Of a stretch of 64,000 nt of DNA, positions 37,084 to 47,559 are shown piece by piece. A program made the translations under genes and the position numbers. The stretch lies in the NCBI GenBank assembly GCA_028751875.1, contig CM054167.1, positions 18,336,604-18,400,603 on the forward strand. The letters are read 5' to 3'. Under the pieces are notes generated by a model. That model was not told the origin of the DNA. It ran no database searches and was given only the letters and a program-made list of their open reading frames with translations. Each line of letters opens with the position of its first letter. Within the stretch, counting starts at the first letter, position 1. Source of the DNA: Rapana venosa (lineage: Eukaryota > Mollusca > Gastropoda > Neogastropoda > Muricidae).

Positions 37084-39313
37084 AGGGGAGAGAAGAGAGA
37101 GAGAGAGAGATAGATTATATATAGAGAGAGAGAGGGAAGGAGGGAGAGAGAGAGGGAGGGAGTGAGAGGGGGAGAGAGAGAGAGAGAGAGAGAGAGAAGG
37201 GGGGGGGGAGAGAGAGTGAAATGTATGCTCAATGGTTCCTGTCCATCACAAATAGGAATAGGAAAACCCAAAGATTCCCTATTCAGTACTCCTGAGGTTA
37301 CGTATGTGATTCTTATCACGCTGTAGTTGCTGACAGGAAAAACCTGAAAATCTGATCTCAGGAGGGGGAAAAAAAACAACCCAACCACCCCCAAAAACAC
37401 CCCTTATCCCTCACCTGAATATGGGCACCAACAGGACAGAGGCCACACCGAGAAGCTCCCACAGGCTGGACAGGGGCAGACCCTGCTCAGCTGCCGTGAA
37501 CACCGCCATCACAAAGGCTGTGTACAGCTCGCTCTGTTGGTCGCCGGGAGACTGCGCAAACACGGACCCCACCAGCCTCTTCTCTTCGATTTCTCCCATC
37601 AACGTGCAGCGCTGGTTGTTGAAAACCGTGGCCAACAGGTCAGGTAGCATCTCTATCCTCGGCCTGGCGGTTAGTTTGTCGGCCATCTGCCACAGAGAGG
37701 GTTTGTGTGTGAATCAGCAGAGAGTCCCTCCCTTGCCCGACTAGTTAGTAGTGGTATTGGTATATAATCATGTTAAGTTAGTCAGGCCCTCTGCAGAGTT
37801 AGAAGAAATGTTACCGTAAAAATCTGTTCAGATTGTGGTTAAAAATGTTTGTGCTGTTAACATTTACATCATCACAACTCTCACCCCCCACTTTAAAAAG
37901 TGTATTTCTTGCTTTTCATTTGTGTCTGGTTTTAGGTAAGACTAAGAGAGATGCTTTGACACAATGAAACATTATAGTGCATGCAATTGCATAGGTTGAC
38001 AAATACCGGTACATGCCTAGGCCAAGATCAATATAAAAAAAATCTCTGATATTTTAAAAGTTCTCTCCTGCACTGAATACAAGCACACACACACACACAC
38101 ATGTTAACATATAATATGCTCGATGGCATGCAAACTACATTAGCTCACTTGCACACATTGCACAAATGCTCCCTTGTACATAGCCGTTTTTGTTTGTTTT
38201 TTAAACTTCACACCCTTATCATTACTAACTTCTAAAAGTTTTACTGTAATAAATTTGATATAAGCGTAAATGATCACAACACTGCTGAAGGGTTTTTTTC
38301 CTTCCTGACAGTTCAGACTGTGCAAGTCTATTTGACACTACACAGCAATGAATAAAACAGAACAAACTTCCACATGAGCTTGGTCTTCACAGACTTTCCC
38401 CCGAAACCAAGAATCATGATGATCATTGCTAAAATTCCAAATAAAACATGTATCAATTCTTCAATTACTTCTTAAAATCTATGAGCAATTACACACACGA
38501 TGGGTCACAAGCTAGCATACCCATGGCAACACTAAGGCAGATGGCTGGTTGGTTGGTGGCACAGTCCCTAAATCGGATAAAAACTCCACCAGGATTCTGA
38601 TACAATCAAACCAAACCCAAACCAACCCAGAGCACTTGACTCTCATAATCTTCAATAAACATTCTTAAACCCTACAGCAACTTTGATACATTCATATAAT
38701 ATTTCCAGCAAATGTTATGTCTCATGAATGAAGAAAGCTGTTCAACCAAGAATACATGGCTATACCGGGGGAAAAAATGTGTTGTGCCTGGTCTTCTCCT
38801 GTGCTTATACTAAGTCCGCAAGAGGTCTATCTGCTGGCTGACCTCAGCTGACACGTTCCGACTTCAGGACAGCAAAGGACAGATATTTCAGATTTGCAGG
38901 AAAAAGGTCAGGAAAATGGGCTGGGTAGGCAGATGATAAGGATGAGAGAACTCGAACTGGAACTTGAATGATTTATTCACAAAAAGACCATTGGCCCATA
39001 CATGAAGGGGGTTGCCGAACTGCTTAGTATTTTGGTGGGGCCTAAAAAAACAACCCCAGCAACGACAAAATGTTATGTGTAACAAAAAATTAAGGTACAA
39101 AAATATGACGTATGATAATATACATCTCTCTCTTATTCCGAAAGCTTTACACAAATATAAACTATTAAAGTGAGGCTGCGCACAACCTCAGGATGGCTTG
39201 AAGCCATGAGTAAACAAGAGTCTAAATAAATCAGGCTGTCTGCTACATTTTACAGGGATGTAATTCTGCCTTACATACAAGGATGAAGGAGAGAGAGAGA
39301 GAGAGACGAGAGA

Positions 39314-39389
<76 letters not shown>

Positions 39390-42300
39390 CAGACAGACAG
39401 AGAAAGAGAGGGAGGGGAGGGAGATGGGGAAAGGGAGGGAGAGAGAAAGGGAGGGAGAGAGAAAGAGAGATGTGTGGGAGGAATAAAACAGAAAAAAAGG
39501 GGGACTTTCTAGCACAGAATTTCCTGAAGGTGGGAATGCTATCTACACTGAATGGCCCCTGGTATTTCCACAGTAGAGGACCAAGATTAGAACATACACA
39601 TGAAACGAAAAGAACCACTTGGCTGGATACAAACCTTATGACCTCCCTTGTATCCTTTTAATCCCCAAACATAAGGCACAAAGATTCACTGTTTATTTTT
39701 TCCTATAAAATTTATAATTGTTTTTTTTTGGGGGTGCAACATATATTTTAAGCACTTTTTCTCTCTTTTTATTCTCATCTTCTGACGTCAGCCTAAAAAA
39801 ATAGCCACAGGAATATAACATGTTCTTGAGAATGCAAATGGCACTTCTAAATTTTGAAAAGTGTCTCGCTGTGAGGTACTACCGAGGGGGAAGCTTTAAT
39901 CACTGCTGGGACAATATCTGACAGAGTCTCATTCAGGAGCCAAAATTTGTGTCAGGTCAGGCCAGAGGTTTAGATCTAAAGCTGAATTTGAAGGATTTTA
40001 ATTTATAGAGATTTTTTTTTTTTTGATTTTTAAAAATTTTAAATGACAGAAAAACTGTAAGAGGTTGCCTGCACTTACTTTACTCATGATTACTTCCTTG
40101 ATGAAACAAAAAGGGGAGAAAATTTTAACAAAACACTCATCCTCAAGCAACAAACACACATATTTACAAAGCTCTGAGTAACTTTACCTGATCCAGCAGT
40201 TGCTCATCTTGAGGAAGTTCTGCAAGCACCCTGGCATCTGAGTTCAGCCTGGGCACCGTCTTGCATCCTGCATCCAGGAGCTTGATGAACCGGTCAGCAA
40301 GAAAGCTCTTGGGGGAAGGGGAAGGGCTACCTTTCATGTAAACTGCTACTGTGAAGGCCATCAACAAACGCAGCAGAGTTTCTTTGGCCTGTTTGAAATC
40401 TGCCTTCATTTCTAACGTGAACTCTGACAGCTGCTTGGAGTCCAAGGTGATCATGAATGACCGCCCTCTTATTCCATTTAACAGCTGGTGTCTGCCCCTG
40501 CCCCGGTTTTTCTTTTGGTCAGCTAACAGCTGTTGAATAGACACACACACACACAGAGGCATATATTGATTTTTGTGTACTCAATGAATGCATAGCTAAT
40601 GTAAGACCTTAGATAGAACATAAAAGAATGGGTCACTGTCATCATTTATTACCATTGAACACAAAACAGCTGCAACAAAAGCAAGTAACAGTATCTTAAT
40701 GGCATACTGTGTGGTGCAGCATAGCATTTATATAGTACAACTCAGCATACCATACTTTTTAGTCCAAACAGATAAGCAGAACTACTAGAACTAGTAGTGG
40801 AAGTAGTAATTATATATATTATATTCACCATGTATGTTAGAAAGTTTATTCTCCAGATTTCATTTTTAATCCTACAGAAAAGGTAACAAAATGTCACATT
40901 CTTGACAAGTCCTTTAGATGAGATTATAGAGTCTGTGCACAAACGCATTAACCCTACCACTGCTGGATATAATTATTGGCGCTCACAGGAATTGCACTTA
41001 AAACCAAGAATTTTTAGCGTGGCTACCTTGTTCTGTTTTAGGGTTTTTACACGCTTATGATTAACACTGGATAGGTAAACCTATACATTTTTGGAAAGTA
41101 GAGACAATGTAGAATGTGATACAAAAAACAAAAAAGACATTACCTAGTATGTAGCAGGAGATATCCCACAAATTGTATTGAAAAAACTCCCTGACCGGTA
41201 AGCCACCTCACCCTCTACTTTTCATCAACTACACCCCTTTCATGGCAGAGACACAGAACAGAATGAACAACAAGGCAAAGCAACATGTGTTAAAGGCATT
41301 AAGGGACAACAACAACGTCTGTATTTTCTGAGGAAACTGAACTCATTTTTTGTAGACAAAAAGATCCTTTCCTTGTTTTACAAGTCTTACATAGAGAGTG
41401 TTCTAAGTTTTGCTTTCATTTGTTGGTACAATAACCTTAGTGTTAAAAACAAGAATGGCCTGCAGAGAATTGTAAGAATCTGCTCAAAAATAATTGGAAA
41501 AGAACAAAGAGATCTCATGTCGTTCTGCAATCAGCAGCTTGTACGCAAAGCCACAGCCATTTTGGCTGATCCTTCCCATGCTTTGTTTCCAGAATTTCAA
41601 ATGTTGCCTTCGGAACGCCGTTTTCAGTGTCCCATCAGCAAAACTAACAGAAAAAGAAATTCTTTTGTGCCAGTAAGCATTCGAATTCTGAATTCACAAT
41701 GATGTTGACTACCTAGTTTTTACATTTCTCTGAATTATCTGCCTGATTGTCATTGTTACGAGTGTAGTCAATACATAATTGTGTGTGTGTGTGTGGGTGG
41801 GTGGGTGCGTGGGTGTGTGAAATAAGTCTGTGTTCTAGTCAACTGTCTTAAAACATTGAATTCATATATTGGTGTGGGTGTGCGTGGGCGTGTTCGCACA
41901 CACATGTACGTGCGTGTGTACGTGCTGCGTATATGCGTGCGTAAAAATAAGTTTTTATGTCTTCTAGTCAATGGGTTTTAAATTGTGTTCACAATTGATG
42001 TGTGTGCGTGCGGGCGTTTGCGTGTGTGTGCGCATGCGCGCGTGTGTGTGGTGTGTGTGTGTGTGTGTGTTCATGACATTTTATTTGAAAACCAATATGA
42101 AATATAGCTTTTGTGTCTTTGATATATTTGATGTGTATCAATCTGCCTGTCAGTATTGTAATTGCCCTTCATGGGATGATTAAAGTGTTTTTGACTTGAC
42201 TTGACTTGACTAGAAGTGTGAGATAAGACTCCACTTCATTCAGCATCTTATGTTGGTCACTAGCCTATCACTTCCACAACTGACTCCTTTAGGGTAGTGT

Positions 42301-44713
42301 CAACAACATTCCTTTCCAGATCATCATCACTCCTAGTAACCCTAATCACACAAAGGACTGGAAGTTAGACACTTAAGGAACCCTACCAAGTGAAAAGGAG
42401 GCACTTTTCCCTAAAGTTACAATAATATGAACCTGATGTTGAACCTGACTTATGCAAGGCCACGATCGTGGCCCATGCAGTTTACCAGGAAGCCACGTTC
42501 ATGGCCCATCGCGCTGTACGGGTTAAGAACATCTACTATAAATCTAGCAAAATGAATAACAAATTAAATTGCATGAGGTAGCCTAGTGGGTTACAAGTGC
42601 TGCTTTTGGGATTGAGCCAACATGGAGATGAATGCATCTTAGGGAATTTTACCTTGGAGTGAACATCAGCACCGACTCCACTCCCAGAAAAGTGCCTCAG
42701 ATGAGACTATATAAAAAAACTAAAAAGATCCCCCCCCCCCCCCCCGAACCTGTGTGCAAATGCACACAGAACATCTTACCCACACTATACAAACCTGTTC
42801 TGCCTGAGTTCAAATTGAATTACAAGTTTTTCTTAGTTCAAAATCAAATAGAAATGTGTTCACTGTTCTATGTGCCCCCCTCCCCAAACTTGAAGTCTGA
42901 ACTCGATTGTCTATCAAAGTATTACTAACTAATATCTGTAATCAGTGTAATGAGTCAAAACTGTATTGAATTAATACTTCAAAGAAAACCAGAACAAAAA
43001 CAAAAAACCTATATGCCAACAACTTTACTTACTTTGCTGAGCTCGTGAAGGTCTTCAGCGTTCTTGGGTATTGCTTTCATAATGCTTTGTATCCGCTACT
43101 CTCTGGAGAGAAAAAACAACTTCAAGTGAGAATCCTTAGAACTCGGCATTCAGACTACCTGCATCAAGTAAATACCAGTGGTAAGGCAAGGTTGTCTGTA
43201 AAGGTTTAGAGCGGCCATCTACAAGTGGGCTGACACTAAGTCCAAGTCCACTAAGTCCAAGTCGTAATGAACAAAATAATATAATTAATGATCAAAGTCG
43301 TGATGAACAAGTCTCCCATTCTGACCATGTTAAATTGTAAAAAGAATAAAGCTAGAAGTAGAAAGAAAATCATATTCTTAATTTCCTACTTAGGGTTCCT
43401 ACAGACTTGGAAGCAAAATTAGGGCCTCTAGATCCAAAATTTACGGACTAACACACTGCAGGGTATCAAAAGTATAGTATCAACCTGCATACACCTGCTT
43501 TACTTTGATAAACTAATCTCAAACTCAGGTGAGCAAAGTCTCCTTGTCTAAAACCACATTCTATGATGGATTTTGACCCAAATTCAAGTTCTAGAGTAGA
43601 ATGCCCAAGTTCAATCATAAATACACCACAATGATTTAAAATCCTCACAAAGTAGAACTTCCAAGTCATGGTGTGATGAAAGTCTCCATGTCTTGAAATA
43701 CCAAGCAAGGTGAAAACTGAAGCCCTACTTCTGATTTCAAATTTTTCACAAACAACTAGCAAAGTGAAATTTTAAGACACCATCCCTATAACTTTATCTG
43801 CTGTTAACAAAGTCTCGTTGCCTTATCAAAGATGGCAAATGGTTACCTGGTACAAAAACTGGTAACAATACACTCACAGCACCTGTCCTCTTTCAAATTC
43901 TGCTCAGGATATATTTCAATCTCACACTTGTGCGTGTGAGCACACACACACACACACATTTTGCTTTGTTCATGGCAGCTTGGAGTTTTACACATAGTTG
44001 GTAGTTGTTCATTTTCCAATTTTAGAGTAGTTTTCAATTTTTCTGTGTTGTTGATATGTTTTTTGCAGCATATTGTTTATTCTTTTAGGTTTGTAATCAG
44101 GTGGTTTTTTTAATGTAAATACCAACATGCATCTCTTTTTCTAAAGCCCTCATCTCATCATGCCCCCTTCCTTGTCTAATATTGTAATAAGTAATATCAC
44201 TTTAAGTGAACAGACGTAAAATAGAAGAGACACACAGTGACACACACATAGTGACACACACGTGCGCGTGAGAAAGAGAGAGAGAGAGTGAGAGGGGGGG
44301 TGGGGAGAGAGATATATATCTGGACTTGCTGAATGCAAGTCTTCACTTTGCAAGTCTTCACTTTGCAAGTCACGTATCGTCAATGCAGACCGAGTAATAG
44401 GCCTACACTGGCTTGAAAAGTACGCCCATCCCCTCTCCGAATAGTAAAATATACTCTTCAGATCGATTCTGCAGTAATTTTAGTAAGCCTTGAACTTCAA
44501 ACAAAATAGTCATAGTGAAGTCCCTGAACTCACCACGTCAAGCCGTGGAAAATAAGCGAAGTGCCAGCATTTCTGACTTGCTTTGTGCTGGATTCGTTTC
44601 TGAATGCGTTCTTCAGAAAATTCGGGCGGTAATCTCCACACATAAAGAATAGATTTGGCTATATGTCTTATTGTTAAAATTTCCATTTTCAAACGGGACT
44701 GACCGACTGCCAT
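34870..44713 (-). CDS. Complete five-exon gene, unrecognised helical protein (about 385 aa)
   Basis: Joined minus-strand exons 44713-44534, 43095-43033, 40529-40188, 37686-37415 and 35170-34870 give one open frame of 385 residues with canonical GT/AG borders and matching phases (0, 0, 0, 2). I do not recognise the family. Residues 1-60 are basic and amphipathic. Residues 82-146 hold a Lys/Arg-rich loop followed by a long helix ending in a hydrophobic run (TLLRLLMAFTVAVYM). Residues about 248-286 form a second hydrophobic stretch (ELYTAFVMAVFTAAEQG to LLVPIFS), either membrane segments or buried helices. The last 60 residues are acidic (EEDEDTPEEFVFIADENGD). A palindromic TGCGCATGCGCA lies just upstream of the start. 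Introns hold only repeats. Exon continuity, phase agreement and non-repetitive composition support a real gene. Function is unknown. Confidence 0.78.
35608..35722 (-). mobile_element. SINE family A fragment in intron 4
   Basis: TTCCTCGGCTAGACTTCCAA, GGTTCATCAATCATGAGATT and CAGGTAGCCGCATTCCAAC, the reverse of the family A 3' half. Confidence 0.78.
35879..36180 (+). mobile_element. Repeat family E fragment flanked by poly-C and poly-A
   Basis: CAGTATAAATAGCATCCCCA, GGGCTAGAAATTTCCCCTTT and TATTTTCTGCCTTCCCAATC match the family seen at 50.2 and 62.7 kb. It lies between a C tract (35879-35900) and an A tract (36121-36139). The GAAGAA tail part is absent. Confidence 0.72.
36185..36465. other. 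No feature seen
   Basis: Unique sequence in intron 4 of the minus-strand gene, with one G tract near 36401. Confidence 0.4.
36470..36578 (-). mobile_element. SINE family A fragment
   Basis: TTCCTCGGCTACAGCTACAT, AGGTTCACCAATGGTGAGA and TAGGTAACTGCATTCTGACT. A C tract interrupts it at 36533-36548. Confidence 0.78.
36590..36880 (-). mobile_element. SINE family B with tRNA-like head
   Basis: CACCTGTTCCTACCGTCATC, TTCTGCGTGCATTCAACG and TATAGTCTTACCTGGAGAC. The head at 36808-36872 carries (on the minus strand) GGATGGTTAAGACG as A box and TGGGTTCGATTTC as B box. This head differs from that of the 22.2-kb copy, so family B has more than one head subtype. Confidence 0.85.
37033..37216. repeat. (AT)n and (GA)n microsatellites
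   Basis: An AT run (37035-37068) is followed by GA-rich sequence and a G tract. Located in intron 4. Confidence 0.95.
37415..37686 (-). CDS. Unrecognised gene, exon 4
   Basis: Acceptor TCTGTGGCAG, donor ATTCAG/GTGAGG. Encodes MADKLTARPRIEMLPDLLA through VLLVPIF. 272 nt, entry phase 0, exit phase 2. Confidence 0.8.
37750..38930. other. Intron sequence, nothing recognised
   Basis: Intron 3 of the minus-strand gene. Unique AT-rich sequence with a short CA run at 38083-38101 and the ACAGTCCCTAAATCGGATA motif shared with 24.1 kb. Confidence 0.45.
38935..39270 (-). mobile_element. LINE 3' end, second copy
   Basis: Shares GATTTATTCACAAAAAGACC, GGCCCATACATGAAGGGG and TTGCCGAACTGCTTAGTATT with the element at 31.8 kb, plus CTAAATAAATCAGGCTGTCT from its coding end. 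Strongly truncated. Confidence 0.8.
39284..39475. repeat. GA-rich microsatellite
   Basis: Nearly pure purine tract of (GA)n with CAGA and GGGA interruptions. Confidence 0.95.
39495..39562 (-). mobile_element. Repeat family E fragment, reverse
   Basis: TTTCTAGCACAGAATTTCCT and GGGAATGCTATCTACACTGA are the reverse of the 5' part of family E. Confidence 0.7.
39618..40010. mobile_element. Repeat family D, copy 1
   Basis: GGCTGGATACAAACCTTATG, CATAAGGCACAAAGATTCA, GTCTCGCTGTGAGGTACTA and TGTCAGGTCAGGCCAGAGG align in order with 46.08-46.49 kb. I do not know the family. No ORF or terminal repeats seen. Confidence 0.72.
40188..40529 (-). CDS. Unrecognised gene, exon 3
   Basis: Acceptor CTATTCAACAG, donor GATCAG/GTAAAG. 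Encodes LLADQKKNRGRGRHQLLNG through LPQDEQLLDQ. 342 nt, phase 0 at both ends. A serine-proline run (GSPSPSPKS) sits in a loop. Confidence 0.8.
40565..41270. other. Intron sequence with SINE B scrap
   Basis: AGTCCTTTAGATGAGATTAT followed by GTGCACAAACGCATTAA at 40910-40950 is a diverged piece of SINE B (plus orientation). Otherwise nothing recognised. Confidence 0.5.
41285..42215 (+). mobile_element. LINE 3' end with GACTT tail
   Basis: A plus-strand frame reads LFYKSYIESVLSFAF-like sequence, GLQRIVRICSKIIGKEQRD, LVRKATAILADPSHALFPEF and RKRNSFVPVSIRILNSQ, the C-terminus typical of a LINE reverse-transcriptase ORF. A GT-rich 3' UTR (41780-42075) follows, then the pentamer tail TTGACTTGACTTGACTTGAC. 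It lies in intron 2 of the minus-strand gene, in the opposite orientation. Confidence 0.88.
42440..42535. other. Palindrome-bearing segment
   Basis: GGCCACGATCGTGGCC at 42460 is a perfect 16-base palindrome. A degenerate repeat (GCCACGTTCATGGCCCAT) follows 30 bases later. Function unknown. Confidence 0.5.
42568..42805 (+). mobile_element. SINE family B 5' half
   Basis: Head GAGGTAGCCTAGTGGGTTAC, body CAGCACCGACTCCACTCCCA and GTGCCTCAGATGAGACTATA, then AAATGCACACAGAACATCTT. A C tract interrupts it at 42731-42745. The B-box region is degenerate. Confidence 0.8.
43033..43095 (-). CDS. Unrecognised gene, exon 2
   Basis: A 63-nt exon reading RIQSIMKAIPKNAEDLHELSK in part, with donor AGCAAA/GTAAGT. 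The only acceptor that keeps the frame open is CCAGAGAGTAG. Using the CCAG a few bases upstream would bring a stop codon into frame. Confidence 0.68.
43110..44300. other. Intron 1 sequence, nothing recognised
   Basis: Diffuse repeats of AAGTC-like words near 43230-43330 and a CA run near 43942. No recognised element. Confidence 0.4.
44335..44385. repeat. 17-bp tandem repeat, three copies
   Basis: TGCAAGTCTTCACTT is repeated three times inside intron 1. Confidence 0.8.
44534..44713 (-). CDS. Unrecognised gene, exon 1 with start codon
   Basis: Starts at ATG 44713 (MAVGQSRLKMEILTIRHIA) and ends at donor GACGTG/GTGAGT. A second in-frame ATG nine codons on is an alternative start. The sequence 10 bp upstream is a GC-rich palindrome and not a splice acceptor, which supports a first exon. 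Confidence 0.72.
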
Positions 44714-44722
44714 TTCGTACAC

Positions 44723-44734
44723 TGCGCATGCGCA
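44723..44734 (-). promoter_or_regulatory. NRF-1-type palindrome at the unrecognised gene start
   Basis: TGCGCATGCGCA is a perfect match to the palindromic NRF-1/alpha-Pal consensus. It begins 10 bp upstream of the ATG at 44713. NRF-1 sites are commonly found at the transcription start of housekeeping and mitochondrial genes in animals. Role here is inferred from sequence and position only. Confidence 0.55.
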
Positions 44735-44749
44735 CAGGAGAAAGAATAG

Positions 44750-45296
44750 CAGCCAAATGAGCCATTCACAGGGCAGCTGTGCTCAAATTGAAAATTCTGG
44801 TAGGCTAGGCCCTAGGTTAGGCTAGGCCTACTAGGCCTAGAGGACTGTAGGCTAGCCAGCCAGGCTACGCCTAACAGAAATCTGTTGTATTTTTCGACTT
44901 GTGGTGATCCCAGTTCCATAGGCCTAGTTTAAACCTCATTTTCTTATTGAAACAAACGAAAGAATGAAATGTAAAATTGCCACTAAGGAAAAAACCCCAC
45001 CCTAAATAGGGCCTAATATTAGTAATAATCAAACACTGTGCATCAAGAATGTACTGAAATCAGAAATGGGTACTCTGTTCATTCTGTGATTATAATAATT
45101 TTAATAATTTGAATAAAGCAGTAGGCTTAACATCACAATGAACATTTTTAACCCTAGTGAGGATCAGTGTCTTTTTACGTTATGTAGGCTTAAAGTTAAA
45201 AACATCAACAAATATTAAAAAGGAACTAAAACTGTAAAACTAAAAGTAAAAACCGAGACTGAACACACAGCGTGTGTGTGTGTGTGTGTGTGTAGT

Positions 45297-45363
<67 letters not shown>

Positions 45364-45396
45364 AGTGGAGAGAGAGAGAGAGAGAGAGAGAGGTGT

Positions 45397-45434
<38 letters not shown>

Positions 45435-46080
45435 GTGTTGTGTGTTGACCTTTACTTTGATAGTGATATACTATAGCTTGATACAGTCCGAGTCATTATT
45501 GATCTGGCAACTAAAAGAAAACATTTTAAATGGGGCATTTTTCATGTCGATAACATAATATTGGGCTTATCATCATCTTGCCCTTACCATACTACTTCCA
45601 AAGCCAGGAACTTAATCAAAACATGTCCTGGATGGATGACATGCAGCATTTTACAAGTGTGTGCAACTGAAACAAAACTCTTTAAACTGCGAAGATCAAG
45701 TTCTGCTTCTAGACTACAACACCCCCCCCCCCCCCCCCCCCCCACCTCATGAAATTCACTTTTAACTTGGAGCTTATTCAGTCCTAGGACCTCTCCATCC
45801 AATCCAGCCTGCTGCCGTGTTCTGTGTGAAATTCTCACCACTGGAAAAGTTACAAATTATAAGATCGAAGGGTTGAAATGGTGGTAGGCCTAGGCTAAAC
45901 CTGAAACAAAAACCTCATGCCGGCCCCCTAGCCAAATTTCTATTAAACACACACACACACACATACACACACAAAACCTGATTATGCATACTAGCCTACG
46001 GTTGTGTTTTCGAAAAATCACACTTTATAGATCGGATGTGAATGTTTTCATGTTAGGTACTGGAAGCCCTAGCCTAAAGA
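44750..46080. other. Intergenic, microsatellites and TAGGCCTA clusters
   Basis: TAGGCCTA-type words cluster at 44803-44875. (GT)n and (GA)n runs at 45270-45432 and a C tract at 45722-45743. ORFs here are artefacts. Confidence 0.6.
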
Positions 46081-46084
46081 TAAA

Positions 46085-46495
46085 TAACTAAGGCTGGACA
46101 CAGACTGTATGATCTCCCTTGCATACTTTTAATAGAAAAAAAGGATCCCCAAAGAACATAAGGCACAAAGATTCATCAGCCACTTATTTTCATAGCATTT
46201 AAAAAAATTTTTAACCACTATTATTTTTCTTTCTTTTTTTATTATAGTTTTCTTCTCTTTCTGTTTTCATCTTTCGCTGGCAGCTGTGGTAGGCCACAAA
46301 ATTATTTATTTATTCTTAGGCTGGCAATAGACACTTATAAATTCTGGAGGGCGTCTTGCTGTTACCTATCACAAAGGAGGAGTGAGGTTTCAAATAGTGC
46401 CGGGACCTCTGAAGAGTGCTCAACCAGGAGCCGAAACTCGAGTCAGGTCAGGCCAAAGGCATGGTCCTTACTCAAATATTTCCCTAATGCTGCCT
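46085..46495. mobile_element. Repeat family D, copy 2
   Basis: Same ordered blocks as 39.62-40.01 kb: GGCTGGACACAGACTGTATG, ACATAAGGCACAAAGATTCA, GCGTCTTGCTGTTACCTATC and AGTCAGGTCAGGCCAAAGGC. Confidence 0.72.
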
Positions 46496-46649
46496 TTAAA
46501 GTTTTATCTTGTAGTGATTTTTTTTTCCTCGAATCTAGGACTAAATTAGTTTATGATTAGAATGAAGTTGTAATTGGTTTCCTGCGCTTGTTTTTCTTCA
46601 TTCTTTTGTCTCAGTTATATATATATATATATTATGCCCTCTTGCTTAC

Positions 46650-46939
46650 CTTTGCACGAGAGGACACAACTGTGGCTGACTCAGCCAGTCAATGAGCTGG
46701 TCGTTGCATCGGACGCAATACTTTTCTGTTGTGCTGTTTTGCAGATCCCATTTCAGTTTCAGTATGTTTACCTGAAGGTCAAAATAACTGCACCTAAAGT
46801 TCTCTTCATTGGTATAACTATAAGTACTAGGCCTAGTACCATCATCTGATAGGCCTACATTCCTGTCGCCAAATATGATCTCTTCTAAATCCTCCTTGCT
46901 CAAATTGTACAGGTCAGCTAGGCTGAAGAAAGCCGACAT
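46650..46939 (-). CDS. Probable first coding exon, unrecognised gene
   Basis: ATG at 46939 opens MSAFFSLADLYNLSKEDLEE, continuing to a strong donor (GTGCAAAG/GTAAGC) after 96 codons, exit phase 2. The sequence is non-repetitive and acidic (EDLEEIIFGDRN), with C-x2-C (KYCVRC). CCAAT-box and CRE-like sites lie about 170-220 bp upstream. I found no following exon with the right phase before the next gene. It does not splice in frame into any exon of the gene at 44.7 kb. The next exon is therefore either missed, or lies within or beyond that gene. I do not recognise the protein. Confidence 0.55.
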
Positions 46940-47108
46940 TTTTTTTTAACTGATAGGCTAGGTCTAACCACAAGCAAAGCGTGAGAGCAAGATCATGCAA
47001 TGGACTGAGAATGAAATTTCAAAAGTGCCTGCCTAGGGGCCTAGTCTAGGCCTGGGCCTACACCGGCCACACATGCACAAAACTGACAGGGATGGCTAGC
47101 CTAGTCTG

Positions 47109-47157
47109 ATTGGTGGAAAATCCATTCTCTGAGATGGTCAGGCTGTCGATTACGTCA
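47109..47157 (-). promoter_or_regulatory. CCAAT box and CRE-like site
   Basis: ATTGG at 47109 (CCAAT on the minus strand) and TTACGTCA at 47150-47157 (a cAMP-response-element-like octamer) lie upstream of the minus-strand ATG at 46939. This is consistent with a promoter, which could be bidirectional. Confidence 0.4.
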
Positions 47158-47559
47158 CATTTGTTGGTGTGACTGTTCTGCTCTGTTCAAACAGTTTTAT
47201 TGTCCCCTGCTATGGCTGTAAAGGTTAAAAGTTTGAAAGACCTGGTTTACTTTGTTAATATTAACTTTGTTAGTCAGTGGGGCAGGGACTTATAACTAAT
47301 TTATTGTACAGGAACGGAAGCATGGGAAGAAACTAGTGATTAAATCTGATGAACTCAAGCAATGTGAACAAATCTTTTCATTCACTCTTTTCTGCAAGTT
47401 CCAGTACAAAACCTACCAAATTACACACATTCACTTGTCCACATTGAAGCTGTTATGTCACGTGTTACATTTCAATGTTTTAAATGGGAAAGTTTTGTAT
47501 ACTAAAAAAAAAAGAAAGAAATTAATACACAAAAGGGATCTTATGGTTGCTGGGTGGCT

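Noticed and set aside
44534..46939. Joining the exon at 46.65-46.94 kb to the five-exon gene at 44.7 kb
   Set aside because: The donor leaves phase 2. No acceptor before exons 1, 2 or 3 of the downstream gene continues in frame without a stop. A promoter-like palindrome also precedes exon 1.
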